DNA from: VXYL01 sp963666465
GTDB lineage: Bacteria > Pseudomonadota > Gammaproteobacteria > Pseudomonadales > Azotimanducaceae
Length of the DNA stretch: 64,000 bases
Direction: 5' to 3'
NCBI GenBank assembly: GCA_963666465.1
Contig: OY762824.1
Coordinates: 5,456,001-5,520,000, forward strand
Below the pieces are notes generated by a model. That model searched no databases. It saw nothing but the letters and a program-made list of their open reading frames with translations, and was not told where the DNA came from. The translations under genes were made by a program, and so were the position numbers. Of this stretch, positions 25,930 through 35,034 are shown in pieces. Position 1 is the stretch's first letter. Every line of letters begins with the position of its first letter.

Positions 25930-27230
25930 GGCCACGGGCGCAGTGGCATTCCTCTGGAGGATCTGGAGCACCAGCTGGTGCACCGTCTCCCCGATGAGCC
26001 GGACCATGTGCTGGTCAGTGCCTCACGGGTTGCGACGCCATATACGACCGTCTACCGCGTTCACACGCGGACAGGCAAGATGCGCCGCGTCGTGCGGTGG
26101 CAGCAAGGGATTCTCTTCTGGCACGCCGACTGGGAAGGCCGGGTACGGTTGGGAACGGGCGCGTTCTCGTTCGGGGATGTAGTCGGCGAGCCCTGGTTTG
26201 GTCCGGTGGCGGTCACGTCAACGCCGAAGGGAGACTGGAAACGCGTCGACGTGGCCGATCTGTCCGTCCCGATCGGCCGCTGGGACGTCATGGCCCCCCG
26301 GGTGCGTGGCTTCTCCCTTGATGGCACAACTGCTTACGTGGAAGCCTCGGTACGCGGCGCTGACCGCGTGGCGCTGTGGGCCGCAGACTCGAACACGCTC
26401 GAACCGCTTCAGCATCAAGGCGCATCCGGAGCGAGATGTGCGTGCCATTCCGGTCGGGGCACAAGACTGCGGCATCGTCGGTTTCTCGCACTCGCTTCCG
26501 GGCGATCCCTTCACATGGCTTGATCGTGAATTCGGGAAGCAGGTTGCCCGCGCCACCGCAGGAGAGCCCGGTGCGAAGATCGTGGCTGTCCCGTCGATGT
26601 CGGACGACTGCCAAACGATGGTGTTGGTGTCCACGGACGAGCGCACCTTCGTCCGGTTTCATCTGTTCGACCTCAGTACCGGAGAGGCTCGGCATCTGGG
26701 AGGTCGGAGTGTCGATGTCGCCAACCACAGCGCGTCGAAGCGCTCGTTGGTCCGGTTCGACACGCGCGACGGCAAGACGTTGCCGATGACCTTGACGCTT
26801 CCGACATCAGGAGCCGGCGACGCGCCCACCGTGGTGCTGCTGAACGAGCCTGATACCAACCCGGAGCGGCTGGACGCATGGCCGCACTTTTTCGCCTCAC
26901 GCGGCTATGCGGTTGCCCAGCCTGCCTTTCGCGGGGTCCGCGGATACGGTGCGGCGTTCCAGATGGCTGGCCGGGAAATGGAAGGCCGAAGGTTACGGGA
27001 GGACGTTGAAGACGCGTTGGCGTGGCTCTCACGCCACGGAATTTCCGATGTGTCGCGCGCTTGCTTCACCGGGCATGGCAGAGGCGGTCACCTGGCGTTG
27101 GCAGCGGCGCTCAACGTGCCCGGCGGTGAGACCGTCCGACGTTGTGCAGCGGCGCTCGCAGTTCGCAATGCAGGCGACACCAAGCGTCGACTCGATGAGC
27201 CGCTCGATTACCGTGTCTGCGGCTGGTATC
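25930..27230 (+). pseudogene. S9-family prolyl oligopeptidase-like gene, frameshifted and truncated
   Basis: The beta-propeller part (HVLVSASRVATPYTTVYRVH, GKMRRVVRWQQGILFWHADW) reads in one frame to about 26413. The rest continues in another frame: CQTMVLVSTDERTFVRFHLF, PTVVLLNEPDTNPERLDAWP, FFASRGYAVAQPAFRGVRGY. The N-terminus is missing. At the nucleophile elbow, where S9 hydrolases have G-x-S-x-G-G, the sequence is TGHGRGGHLA, so the catalytic Ser is Gly. Similarity fades near 27230. A dead gene. Confidence 0.65.
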
Positions 27231-27636
27231 CCTGCGGCGACTGGGAGAGCTGGTCGGCGCCGGGCCATCGGGCCGTTCGCATGGCAGCGAGGTTTGTACC
27301 GGAACGGTTCGCCACGAACTCGTCGACACGCCTCTCGCCAGTGGTGAATGCGCCGCACTCGGCTTCCCGATCTTGATCAAGACAGCCGGCGAAGGGGTTG
27401 TTCACGAACGCGGTTCGCGACGATTCCGTTCCGACATGGTGAAGACGGGCTTCGTCGACAACGTCGTGCCGGGAGACAGCGCATTTGAAGAGGAATTCCT
27501 CGAGGAGGCAGTTGACCTGTTTGACGAAGTCCTGCTCGGTGCCGAGCGACGATTGTCGCGGAAGCGTGACGAAACCTTCGTAGGGCGTCTGTTGCCGGAA
27601 AAGGGCGAATGACACGTTGATGTCTTGACCGTTCAA
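27208..27636 (-). CDS. Conserved hypothetical fragment
   Basis: A 142-codon frame opening with TTG: NGQDINVSFALFRQQTPYEG, FVTLPRQSSLGTEQDFVKQV, CLLEEFLFKCAVSRHDVVDE. Composition and codon use look coding for about the first 100 residues. The C-terminal 40 residues overlap the end of the peptidase pseudogene and may be spurious. The family is not recognised. The opposite strand also has a 79-codon frame here (27373-27612), which is more acidic and less convincing. Confidence 0.35.
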   Translation of the reverse strand: MNGQDINVSFALFRQQTPYEGFVTLPRQSSLGTEQDFVKQVNCLLEEFLFKCAVSRHDVVDEARLHHVGTESSRTAFVNNPFAGCLDQDREAECGAFTTGERRVDEFVANRSGTNLAAMRTARWPGADQLSQSPQGYQPQTR

Positions 27637-28551
27637 GCCCGTCCGCTTCTGTCTAGGCCCAACCGCGGTGAACCAATCTTCGAGGCGGTTCCGTCTTCAG
27701 GATGCCGGCCATCGTCGACGCCATCCACTGGTCGCGCGCGTCAGACCGACCGAGTCTCCCCTGATTGCCCGGAAACGCATCGAACCATACGCTGATAGGC
27801 GGACTTGGTTTCCGCACCCACGCCTTGTTCCCGCGGAATTGCGCAACGTCTCGCCGTCACCGGGCCACCACAGTCCTGAAAACGTCGGATTCCGACCCGG
27901 CCGCCGCGTCTCCCCGCCTCCCGGCCAACGGATGGATATCGAAGACGGGATGGTTCATGGCCTTGGTCGGCGGCTGGTGCGCGATGCCGGCGGCGCATCC
28001 TTCTTCCCGTTCTCGAAGCGGCACTCACGGTTGCTCCTGTGCCGTACCCATCCGCGTCCCGCGTGATCCTGCGTCGTGGGGTCTCCACACTCCGGGCATA
28101 CGAAGCCATTCTTCCTTGCCGTCGACGTTCTCAACCAACCCTCCCACTGCGGTGAGCGACATTGAGGCGAGCATCCATCGCATCTCCCGCGATCTAGCCG
28201 GGCCACCGCCCGCATATCGTCCGATTTTCGCCCGCTGGACCCCGCTTGAGGCACGGTCCAGCGGCGACCAGCACGCTCCTTTGATTGGATTTCATGCCCA
28301 GTGCTGTACCCTGCAGGCCATCAAGGCCTTGAATCCGCCCGGTCCTCGCCGTTGATCGTCCACCCCGGCGAAACAATCGGCCCGCCCGTCTTCTCTGCAA
28401 CCACCCGTCGGCCTTTGCGGTCGGCAGTTGGTCCGCGCGACTCGCGTTTCCGAGGATTTCGCCAATCCGACTCTCCGCATTGCGGATCGCCGCCGGTGCG
28501 GGCGACCGCACGGTTGTCGGCCGCACCCGCCTCGAGGGGGGTTGCGGGCAG
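27637..28551. other. Decayed region with no intact gene
   Basis: Stops interrupt every frame at short intervals, or the frames have unnatural Arg/Pro-rich composition. One minus-strand stretch at about 27990-28130 gives CPECGDPTTQDHAGRGWVRH followed by RSNRECRFENGKKD. This looks like a scrap of a real protein with a CxxC motif, of unknown family. A CTAG lies at 28194-28197, but it is not followed by a match to the right end of the IS1182 copy next door. Confidence 0.5.
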
Positions 28552-29900
28552 ATGCCGAAGTTCCTGCAGCGGGACCGATCGCAGCCTTTTCTGCTGCCGC
28601 CGGACATGCGGGACTGGCTGCCGGCCGACGACCTGGCGCATTTTGTGCTGGAGGCGGTGGAGCGGGTTCCGATGGGTTCGTTCCAGGTGAACGAGCGCGG
28701 CACGGGCTCTGCGCAGTGCCACCCGCGGACGATGCTGGCGCTGCTGATTTGCTGCCATGCCAACGGCATCTTCGGCTCGCGCCGGATCGAGCGCGCGACA
28801 CATCGGGACATCGGGGTTCGGGCGTGGCGGCGAACTGTCACCCGGACCACGACACGATCTGCACGTTTCGGCGCAACAGCTTCGATGCGGTCTCGGCGGC
28901 GTTCCCGGAGGTGCTGCCGCTGGCGAAGGAACCGAAGCCGCTGCGTGTCGGGACGGCGAGCGTTGACGGCACGAAGGTGGACGCGAACGCGAACAGGCGC
29001 AACGGCATCCGCCACGGCCGCGCGGGGGAGTTGCGCGAGCGGTTGCGTGGCGGGATCGAGGGCTTGCTGGATCGGGCGGAGCGGGACGACGCGGACGCCG
29101 CGTCGGAGCCGCAGGGTCTGCCGGAGGAGTTGAAGCGACGGGAGACGCCGAAGGCGAAGCTGGACAAGGCCTGTGCGGAGCTGGAGCGTCGGGCGAAGGC
29201 GCGCGCGGACTCGGAGCGCGCGGAGTGCGAGCGCAAGGTGGAGGCTCGGGAGCAGCGCGAGGGCCCGCGCAAGGGGAGGCCGATCAAGGCGCCCGAAGAG
29301 GAGCCGCGGGACGAGGAGCGGATCAACCTGACGGACGCCGACAGTTCGCCGATGCGCAGGAGCCGGCGCCACGAGTGCCGCCAGGCGTGCAACGCCCAGG
29401 CGGCGGTGGACGCGGACGGCAGTCGGCTGGCGCCGGGTTCGCGGGTGAGCGTGAGCGCGAGCGACCGCAACGAGCTGGTGGCGGACGTGGATTCGATGCC
29501 CGGCGCACTCGGTTCGCCGGATCGGGTGCTGGCGGACGGCGGCTGCGCGACGGGCAGCGAGGTTTCGGAGCTGGAAGGGCGCGGCGTGGAGGTGCTGGTG
29601 GCGACCGGGGCGGAAGGTGGACGGCGCCGGCACGACTTTCGGCCGGAGCCGCCGCCGAAGCCGGCGAAGGAGCCGCGGGCGGAGTGGATCAAGGCGATGC
29701 GGGAGAGGATGGAGCTGCCGGAGAACCGGGCGCACTGCCGCTTGCGCAGGCATGCGGTGGAGCCGGCGTTCGGGATCGTGAAGCAGGCGATGGGCTTTCG
29801 GCAGTTCCCGCTGCGAGGCGTCGAGAAGGTGGAGGGCGAGTGGACGCTGGTGGCGCTGGCCTGCAGCTGCCGACGCCTGCACAGGCTGATGTTGGCCTGA
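28552..29900 (+). pseudogene. IS1182-family transposase with a frameshift
   Basis: The ATG at 28552 opens MPKFLQRDRSQPFLLPPDMR and DWLPADDLAHFVLEAVERVP, the usual IS1182 N-terminus. Near 28825 the frame shifts: AANCHPDHDTICTFRRNSFD continues one frame away, through a charged linker, INLTDADSSPMRRS and VEPAFGIVKQAMGFRQFPLR, to the stop at 29900. The family's Y-N-A-Q is changed to ACNAQ. The element's right end is at 30106-30109, where ctagcagcctgtcggact (reverse complement) closes it. No left end was found. 29901-30105 is the non-coding end of the element. Confidence 0.75.
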
Positions 29901-30105
29901 CAGGGCCACAGGGGGGTGAACTCGGCGTGATTGGCGGCCACTGCAGGGGTCGGGAAAGGCCCCCGGACGCCATCGGCGACCGACGGCGGGATGCGACCTC
30001 CGTTTTCAGCCGCCACGACCCATCCGAACAGCCACAGGGGGCATCGTTCAAGCGGGCGCCAAGTCCCTTCCGCGCACGCTCGCCGCGCCCAAGTCCGACA
30101 GGCTG

Positions 30106-30801
30106 CTAGGCGAGTTCGATCACGTGGTCAGCTCGGGCAGCGATGCGTTCGCTGTGGGTTGCGATGACGAGGGCGGCGCCGGCGGTGCGGGTTTCCCGCC
30201 AGAGGGCGTCGATGACGTGCTCGGCGTTGTTGCGGTCCAGGTTGCCGGTGGGTTCGTCCGCGAGCACCAGCGGCGGCTCGGCGGCGAGGGCGCGGGCGAT
30301 GGCGACCCGTTGCTGCTCGCCGCCCGAAAGAGACGCAGGGAAGGCGTCGCGCCGCGTGCCGAGCCCGAGCGCATCCAATCGCTGCAATGCCTGGCCTGGA
30401 TCGCCGCCGCCAGCGAGTTCCACCGCGAGGAGGACATTCTCGGCCGCAGTCAGCGTCGGCACGAGGTTGAAGAACTGGAAGACGATGCCCAGCCGGGAGC
30501 GACGAAACCGCGCCCGCTCGCGTTCGCTGCCCGCCGACACGGTGAACGGTGCCTCGTCGCCGCGGAAACGCACGCAACCCGACTCTGGCCGCAGGATGCC
30601 CGCGAGGATGTTCAGCAGCGTGGACTTGCCGCAACCGCTCGGACCACAGAGGGCCACGGCGGTTCCCGCTTCCACCCGGAAGGACACGTCGGTCAGCACC
30701 GGACGGTTGCGCCCGCCGTCGCGGAAGCTCTTCGTCACGGCTTCGACTTCGAGCAGAGTCCTCCGCCCGTCGCCTTCCGCTCGCCCTGGCATCGCCGCCA
30801 T
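30106..30801 (-). CDS. ABC transporter ATP-binding protein (LolD/MacB type), 3' end at an IS junction
   Basis: A 231-residue ATPase: Walker A GPSGCGKST, Q-loop FQFFNLVPTLTAAENV, signature LSGGEQQRVAIARALA, Walker B LVLADEPTGNLD and H-loop IATHSE. The type pairs with FtsX-like permeases in lipoprotein release or efflux. The last codons are VIELA-TAG, and that TAG lies in the CTAG that ends the neighbouring IS1182. Relatives usually continue with a few residues such as D-G-x, so the insertion probably trimmed the C-terminus and cut off a downstream permease gene. ATG at 30801 chosen; 30792 is possible. Confidence 0.82.
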   Translation of the reverse strand: MAAMPGRAEGDGRRTLLEVEAVTKSFRDGGRNRPVLTDVSFRVEAGTAVALCGPSGCGKSTLLNILAGILRPESGCVRFRGDEAPFTVSAGSERERARFRRSRLGIVFQFFNLVPTLTAAENVLLAVELAGGGDPGQALQRLDALGLGTRRDAFPASLSGGEQQRVAIARALAAEPPLVLADEPTGNLDRNNAEHVIDALWRETRTAGAALVIATHSERIAARADHVIELA

Positions 30802-30863
30802 GCCGGCCACCCATCGCTTCAAGAGCCGACGATCAGTGTAGGGCCTGCTCGCAGGCGCCCTCC

Positions 30864-30977
30864 AGCGCCACAAGAACCGTTGCCTTTCGGCAACGGTTCC
30901 TGCCCCAGCCCAGGCCGTCCTGTCACCCCGTCGGCATTCGGCCAGCTTGCGCCGTCCGAAGTCCGACAGGCTGCTAG
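30864..30977 (-). repeat. Short dispersed element A, copy 2
   Basis: An inverted copy of the ~115-bp element at 19157-19269. It starts at agcgccacaagaaccgttgc and ends gacaggctgctag at 30974-30977. It occupies most of the space between the ABC ATPase start and the end of the NUDIX gene, so it may separate or modify transcription of the two. The internal hairpin ccgttgcctttcggcaacgg is perfect here. Confidence 0.85.
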
Positions 30978-30993
30978 GGAGTGGAACGACCCG

Positions 30994-31788
30994 TCAGGCG
31001 TATTGCATGCCCTGGCGGTGTAGTTCGCCGGTGATCTCGATGCGGTGGCCGCCGGTGCGGGCCGCGTCGAGCAAGCCATCGACGGAGCGGAAGGGCACCG
31101 CCATGCGCAGTGTCGTCAGGGTCGGAAAGATCATCTGCCAGTCGCCTTCGCCGAAGCGCTGCAACGCCGCCCTCGGCGTCACCCACTCGCCGCCGACGGT
31201 TTCCCGTGCATGGCCAAGGGCCGACTGGTGCGGCGGCATGGCGGCGACGAAGAAGCGGGTGTCGAACCGGGCAGGGGCGGTTTCCGGCGTGATCCAGTGG
31301 CTGAAATACGCGACGCGATTCGTCGCAAGCAGCAGCCCCTCCTGGCGTGCGACCTCGCCGAGCGCGGTCTCGCCGGCCGCCAGCGCGTTGCGGTAGCCCT
31401 CGAAGCGCCCGATCTCGGCATCGTCCTGGGGCTCGAACAGGGCTTCGCCGCGATAGGCGAGGAGCACGCCGCTCTCTTCGAAGCACTCGCGAATGGCGGT
31501 GACCCAGTAGCGCAGTCCGCCGCTCGCCATCATCAAGCGTCTCGATGCCTCGCCGTCGCCCAGGCCGTGGCAGGCATGTTCGAGCTCGCCGTCATGGGCA
31601 TCGACCTTGCCGCCGGGGAATACATGCAGATCCGGGAAGACGCCGTGCGCCGGGCGCTGCACCATGAACACTTCGATGTCGTCCGCAGCCTGCCGCACCA
31701 CCAGTACCGTGGCCGCCTTGCGGATGCCGCGCCGCGACTTGCCGCTCTGAGGTGGACTGTGCTGCACGCTTGCCAAGTGCGTCTGCAT
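30994..31788 (-). CDS. NUDIX hydrolase, NUDT19/RP2p-like
   Basis: A 264-residue NUDIX protein. The fold starts RKAATVLVVRQAADDIEVFM and has HGVFPDLHVFPGGKVD. The Nudix helix RECFEESGVLLAYRG follows only after about 45 inserted residues, the split arrangement seen in NUDT19-like CoA or acyl-CoA diphosphatases. The metal-binding Glu residues of RECFEESG are intact. It therefore probably cleaves a nucleoside diphosphate-linked metabolite such as a CoA ester. The ATG at 31788 has no upstream alternative nearby. It lies alone between element A and the divergent lipid locus. Confidence 0.8.
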   Translation of the reverse strand: MQTHLASVQHSPPQSGKSRRGIRKAATVLVVRQAADDIEVFMVQRPAHGVFPDLHVFPGGKVDAHDGELEHACHGLGDGEASRRLMMASGGLRYWVTAIRECFEESGVLLAYRGEALFEPQDDAEIGRFEGYRNALAAGETALGEVARQEGLLLATNRVAYFSHWITPETAPARFDTRFFVAAMPPHQSALGHARETVGGEWVTPRAALQRFGEGDWQMIFPTLTTLRMAVPFRSVDGLLDAARTGGHRIEITGELHRQGMQYA

Positions 31789-32001
31789 GAGGCTCCGATG
31801 GGTGGCGCATCATACTTGCCGCCGGCGGCCCGTTCCTGGTGGGGGCGCAGGAGGGCCTTCCGGGGGGCCTGCCAGGTGACAGCCTGTGGACTCTGTGGTC
31901 GCACGTGAAGGCCGCGTGAAAGTGGCACGTCGTTTCCCTCACCCTGCCTTCACCTGCGTGGGGCGACGATGCCGCCATGACAGCCACTTGAGGCCAGCGA
32001 C

Positions 32002-32892
32002 ATGGATCGTGCGGTGCAGGCCCTTCCGAGCGAGCCGGACGACGCCGTGGGCTGGCTTCGCATCGCGCCGTTCATAGGTCTTCATGTCGCATGCCTTGGG
32101 GCATTCGCCGTCGGCGTCAGCGTCACTGCGCTTGTGGTGGCGGTGGTGTCCTACCTGCTTCGTGCGTTTGCGGTGAGTGCGTTCTATCACCGCGGGTTCT
32201 CGCACCGGGCCTTTCGCACCGGGCGCGTGACGCAGTTCGTGTTTGCCGCGCTGGCGGCGGCGGCGACCCAGCGCGGGCCGCTATGGTGGGCCGCGCACCA
32301 TCGGATGCATCACACCAAAGCCGATACCGACGCAGATCCGCACAGTCCCAGGCGCGGCTTCTGGTGGTCGCACATGGGCTGGTTCCTCAGCAGGCGGCAC
32401 TACCGCACGCCACTGTTGCCGGTGCGCGACCTGGCTCGCGTTCCCGAGTTGCGCTGGCTCAATCGCTTCGACCTGATCGCGCCCATTGCCTATGGCGGAC
32501 TGATGTTTGCGCTTGGCGAAGCGCTCGGCCCGGCGTTCGGCACCAACGGCTGGCAGATGCTCGTGTGGGGCTACGTCATCTCCACCGTGGCGCTGATGCA
32601 TGCGACGTTTCTGGTCAACTCCATGGCGCACCGACCCGCGCCCTTCCATCACCGACAGCGGCCGTTCGACACCCAGGACTCGAGCCGCAACCTCTGGTGG
32701 TTGGCACTCATCACCATGGGCGAGGGCTGGCACAACAACCACCATCGTCACGCCGGCGCGGCGCGACTGGGGCTTCATTGGTGGCAGGCGGACCTTGCCT
32801 GGCTTGGCCTGAAGCTCTTGGCCTCGATGGGCCTCGTCACAGACCTGAAGCCGGCGCCTCTGGCAAAGGAACGACGATGCGCATCGCGGTGA
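32002..32892 (+). CDS. Acyl-CoA/acyl-lipid delta-9 fatty acid desaturase
   Basis: A 296-residue membrane di-iron desaturase that introduces a cis double bond into acyl chains. The three His boxes are HRGFSH (about 64-69), HHRMHH (about 100-105) and HNNHHR (about 248-253). Hydrophobic segments lie at about 21-55, 75-95 and 165-205. The start is an ATG at 32002, with a modest ribosome site. It is the first gene of a lipid-modification operon and overlaps the flavin amine oxidase gene by 16 bases, implying coupled translation. Confidence 0.92.
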   Translation: MDRAVQALPSEPDDAVGWLRIAPFIGLHVACLGAFAVGVSVTALVVAVVSYLLRAFAVSAFYHRGFSHRAFRTGRVTQFVFAALAAAATQRGPLWWAAHHRMHHTKADTDADPHSPRRGFWWSHMGWFLSRRHYRTPLLPVRDLARVPELRWLNRFDLIAPIAYGGLMFALGEALGPAFGTNGWQMLVWGYVISTVALMHATFLVNSMAHRPAPFHHRQRPFDTQDSSRNLWWLALITMGEGWHNNHHRHAGAARLGLHWWQADLAWLGLKLLASMGLVTDLKPAPLAKERRCASR

Positions 32893-34142
32893 TCGGTGGT
32901 GGCATCGCCGGGATGGCGACGGCGCACGTCGCGCAGCGCTTCGCCGAGGTGACGCTGTTCGAGGCGAGCGGTTCTCTGGGCGGACACACCGACACCCACA
33001 ACCTGTTTGTGGACGGCCGTGCCTATGCGGTGGATTCCGGTTTCATCGTCTTCAACCGCCGCAACTATCCAGGCTTCGCCGCCTGGCTCGACGAGCTCGG
33101 CGTGGATTCGCGCCCCACCAGCATGTCCTTTGGGGTCAGCGTCGATGGGCTGGAGTACGGCACGACCGACTTCGGCGCGCTCTTCTGCCAACGCCGCAAC
33201 CTCGTTAGTTCCACCTTCCTCGCCATGCTGCGCGACATTCGCCGGTTCCATCGCCAGGCGGCTCGCGTCACCCAGGACGACGATCGGACGCTGGCGCAAT
33301 TCCTCGCCGATGTGGGCTTCTCGGAGAGCTTCGCGCACCGGCATCTGCTGCCGATGTGCGCCGCAATCTGGTCCCTGCCGGCTGAGCGGGCGCGCAAGAC
33401 ACCCATCGCCCACGTGGCACGGTTCATGGCCAACCACGGGTTGCTGCAGCTCCGGGAGCGTCCGCAGTGGGAGGTCGTCGAGGGTGGTTCTGGCACCTAC
33501 GTGAGAGCCTTCGCCGGACGATTCCGAGGCTGCATTCGCGCCGCGCAGCCGGTTCGCCGTGTGGAACGGGATGCCGGGGCCGTCACCGTTTTCACCGATG
33601 CGGGCTCCGACACCTTCGAGCATGTGGTGCTCGCCTGCCACGCCGACGACGCTCTGAAGCTCTTGGCGCCGACGACCTTCGAACGCGACGTGATAGGTGC
33701 CTTTCGCTTCCAGCCGAACCGCGCCGTGGTGCATTCCGATGCGTCGGCGATGCCCGGGTGTCGGGGTGCCTGGTCGAGCTGGAATGTCCGCGCCGGCACT
33801 GGTGGCATGGAATTCACCTACTGGATGAACCGGCTGCAAGGAATCGAATCACCGCATCCGTTCTTCGTCACACTCAACCCGGTGCGCGAGCTGGACGCGG
33901 TTTGGGCCGAGCGGCATTACCGCCATCCGGTGTTCACGCTCGTAACGCAGGCCGCGCAGCGGCGACGGGCAGAGTTGCAGGGCGCGAATCGGACCTTCTG
34001 GTGCGGCGCGTGGTGGGGCTGGGGGTTCCACGAGGACGGCTTTCGGAGCGGTGTGGAGGCGGCCCATGCCGTGGCCGCCGCGGCAGGGGAAGGCCAGCGG
34101 TTGCGGCAGCTACTGCCGATACCTTCGGTGGGACGCACGTGA
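32877..34142 (+). CDS. FAD-dependent amine oxidase-like protein
   Basis: A 421-residue flavoprotein with the dinucleotide motif MRIAVIGGGIAGMATAHVAQ and the following LFEASGSLGGHTDTH. It belongs to the amine-oxidase/phytoene-desaturase fold. In other proteobacteria this gene lies beside DUF1365 and Cfa-like genes and probably acts on fatty acyl chains rather than amines. The C-terminal FWCGAWWGWGFHEDG with a second cofactor contact (SGVEAAHAVA) completes the FAD site. The ribosome site AAAGGA lies six bases before the ATG. It overlaps the desaturase by 16 bases and DUF1365 by four. Confidence 0.88.
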   Translation: MRIAVIGGGIAGMATAHVAQRFAEVTLFEASGSLGGHTDTHNLFVDGRAYAVDSGFIVFNRRNYPGFAAWLDELGVDSRPTSMSFGVSVDGLEYGTTDFGALFCQRRNLVSSTFLAMLRDIRRFHRQAARVTQDDDRTLAQFLADVGFSESFAHRHLLPMCAAIWSLPAERARKTPIAHVARFMANHGLLQLRERPQWEVVEGGSGTYVRAFAGRFRGCIRAAQPVRRVERDAGAVTVFTDAGSDTFEHVVLACHADDALKLLAPTTFERDVIGAFRFQPNRAVVHSDASAMPGCRGAWSSWNVRAGTGGMEFTYWMNRLQGIESPHPFFVTLNPVRELDAVWAERHYRHPVFTLVTQAAQRRRAELQGANRTFWCGAWWGWGFHEDGFRSGVEAAHAVAAAAGEGQRLRQLLPIPSVGRT

Positions 34143-34861
34143 AACCGGTTGCACGTGCGCGCGTGCTGGACGAGATGGTCTGCGTTGGCGCCGTCGTTCA
34201 CTCGCGGGGGACACCACCGCATCGGTTCCGCGTTCCCCTCTGGATGCTCTGCGTGGACGTCGAGCGCACCCGCACGGGCCTTCGTTGGTTTCTGGCGGGC
34301 AACGGGCACCTGTTGCCGCCGCCCGTCGTTCGCGACCATTTGCGTCGTGTGGGTGCCGAGGCTGAGGGTGGCCGCCTGCTGGCGCTGACGGCACCCCGGT
34401 CACTGTCCGGCAATTTCAATCCGGTGAACCTCTACTTCTGCATCGGCGAGGGCGGCGCGCTTGCGGGAGTCCTGTTGCATGTCGCCAACACGCCATGGGG
34501 CGAACGGCACTGCTATTCGTTGGACGCCGCGGGTGCGGCCGTGGCGCCGGGCAAGTACCGCTTCGAGTTCGACAAGGCATTCCATGTCTCGCCGTTCCTG
34601 CCGGTCGCCGGCCGCTACACGTTGCGGCTGGCAATTCGGGAAGGTGGCCTGCGCATCGCCATCGCTCTTGCGGGGCCGGAGGCGGTCAGCGCTCGCTTGG
34701 TGTTGCGCACCAGGCCCCTGACGATGTCTCGATCCCTCGCCGCCTCGCTGCGCCGGCCGGTGCAGAGCGCGACCACACTGATCCGCATTTACTGGCAGGC
34801 GGCGCGGCTACGCCTGCTTGGGGCGAAGTTCCATGTCCATCCGCGGCGCGGTGGCCGATGA
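34139..34861 (+). CDS. DUF1365 family protein
   Basis: A 240-residue protein starting at a GTG that overlaps the previous stop (GTGA). Family features are VGAVVHSRGTPPHRFRVPLW, LSGNFNPVNLYFCIGEGG and KYRFEFDKAFHVSPFLPVAG. DUF1365 proteins occur next to flavin oxidases and Cfa-type methyltransferases. Their biochemical role is unsettled; a part in modifying unsaturated membrane lipids is inferred from context. No signal peptide or membrane helix is seen. A 55-codon frame begins at the ATGA overlap at 34858 but looks non-coding. Confidence 0.88.
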   Translation: MKPVARARVLDEMVCVGAVVHSRGTPPHRFRVPLWMLCVDVERTRTGLRWFLAGNGHLLPPPVVRDHLRRVGAEAEGGRLLALTAPRSLSGNFNPVNLYFCIGEGGALAGVLLHVANTPWGERHCYSLDAAGAAVAPGKYRFEFDKAFHVSPFLPVAGRYTLRLAIREGGLRIAIALAGPEAVSARLVLRTRPLTMSRSLAASLRRPVQSATTLIRIYWQAARLRLLGAKFHVHPRRGGR

Positions 34862-35034
34862 AAGCATGGATGCTCTCCCTCCGAATCGCCATCCTTGGAG
34901 GGGCGTCTCGCATCCCTCGCCGCCAGGCGGCAATGGAGACCGAAATGCGATGCAGTCGAATCAGTTTCCAATTCCCATGTCCGTCCCCGTCGGACGCGAC
35001 ATGGGGCGCGCGTTTGCGCGTTTGAAGGGACAAG

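Noticed and set aside
27373..27612. 79-codon plus-strand frame
   Set aside because: The overlapping minus-strand frame has more natural protein composition, though neither is certain.
34858..35025. 55-codon frame in an ATGA overlap between DUF1365 and cfa
   Set aside because: Position is attractive, but composition looks non-coding and no ribosome site is distinct.
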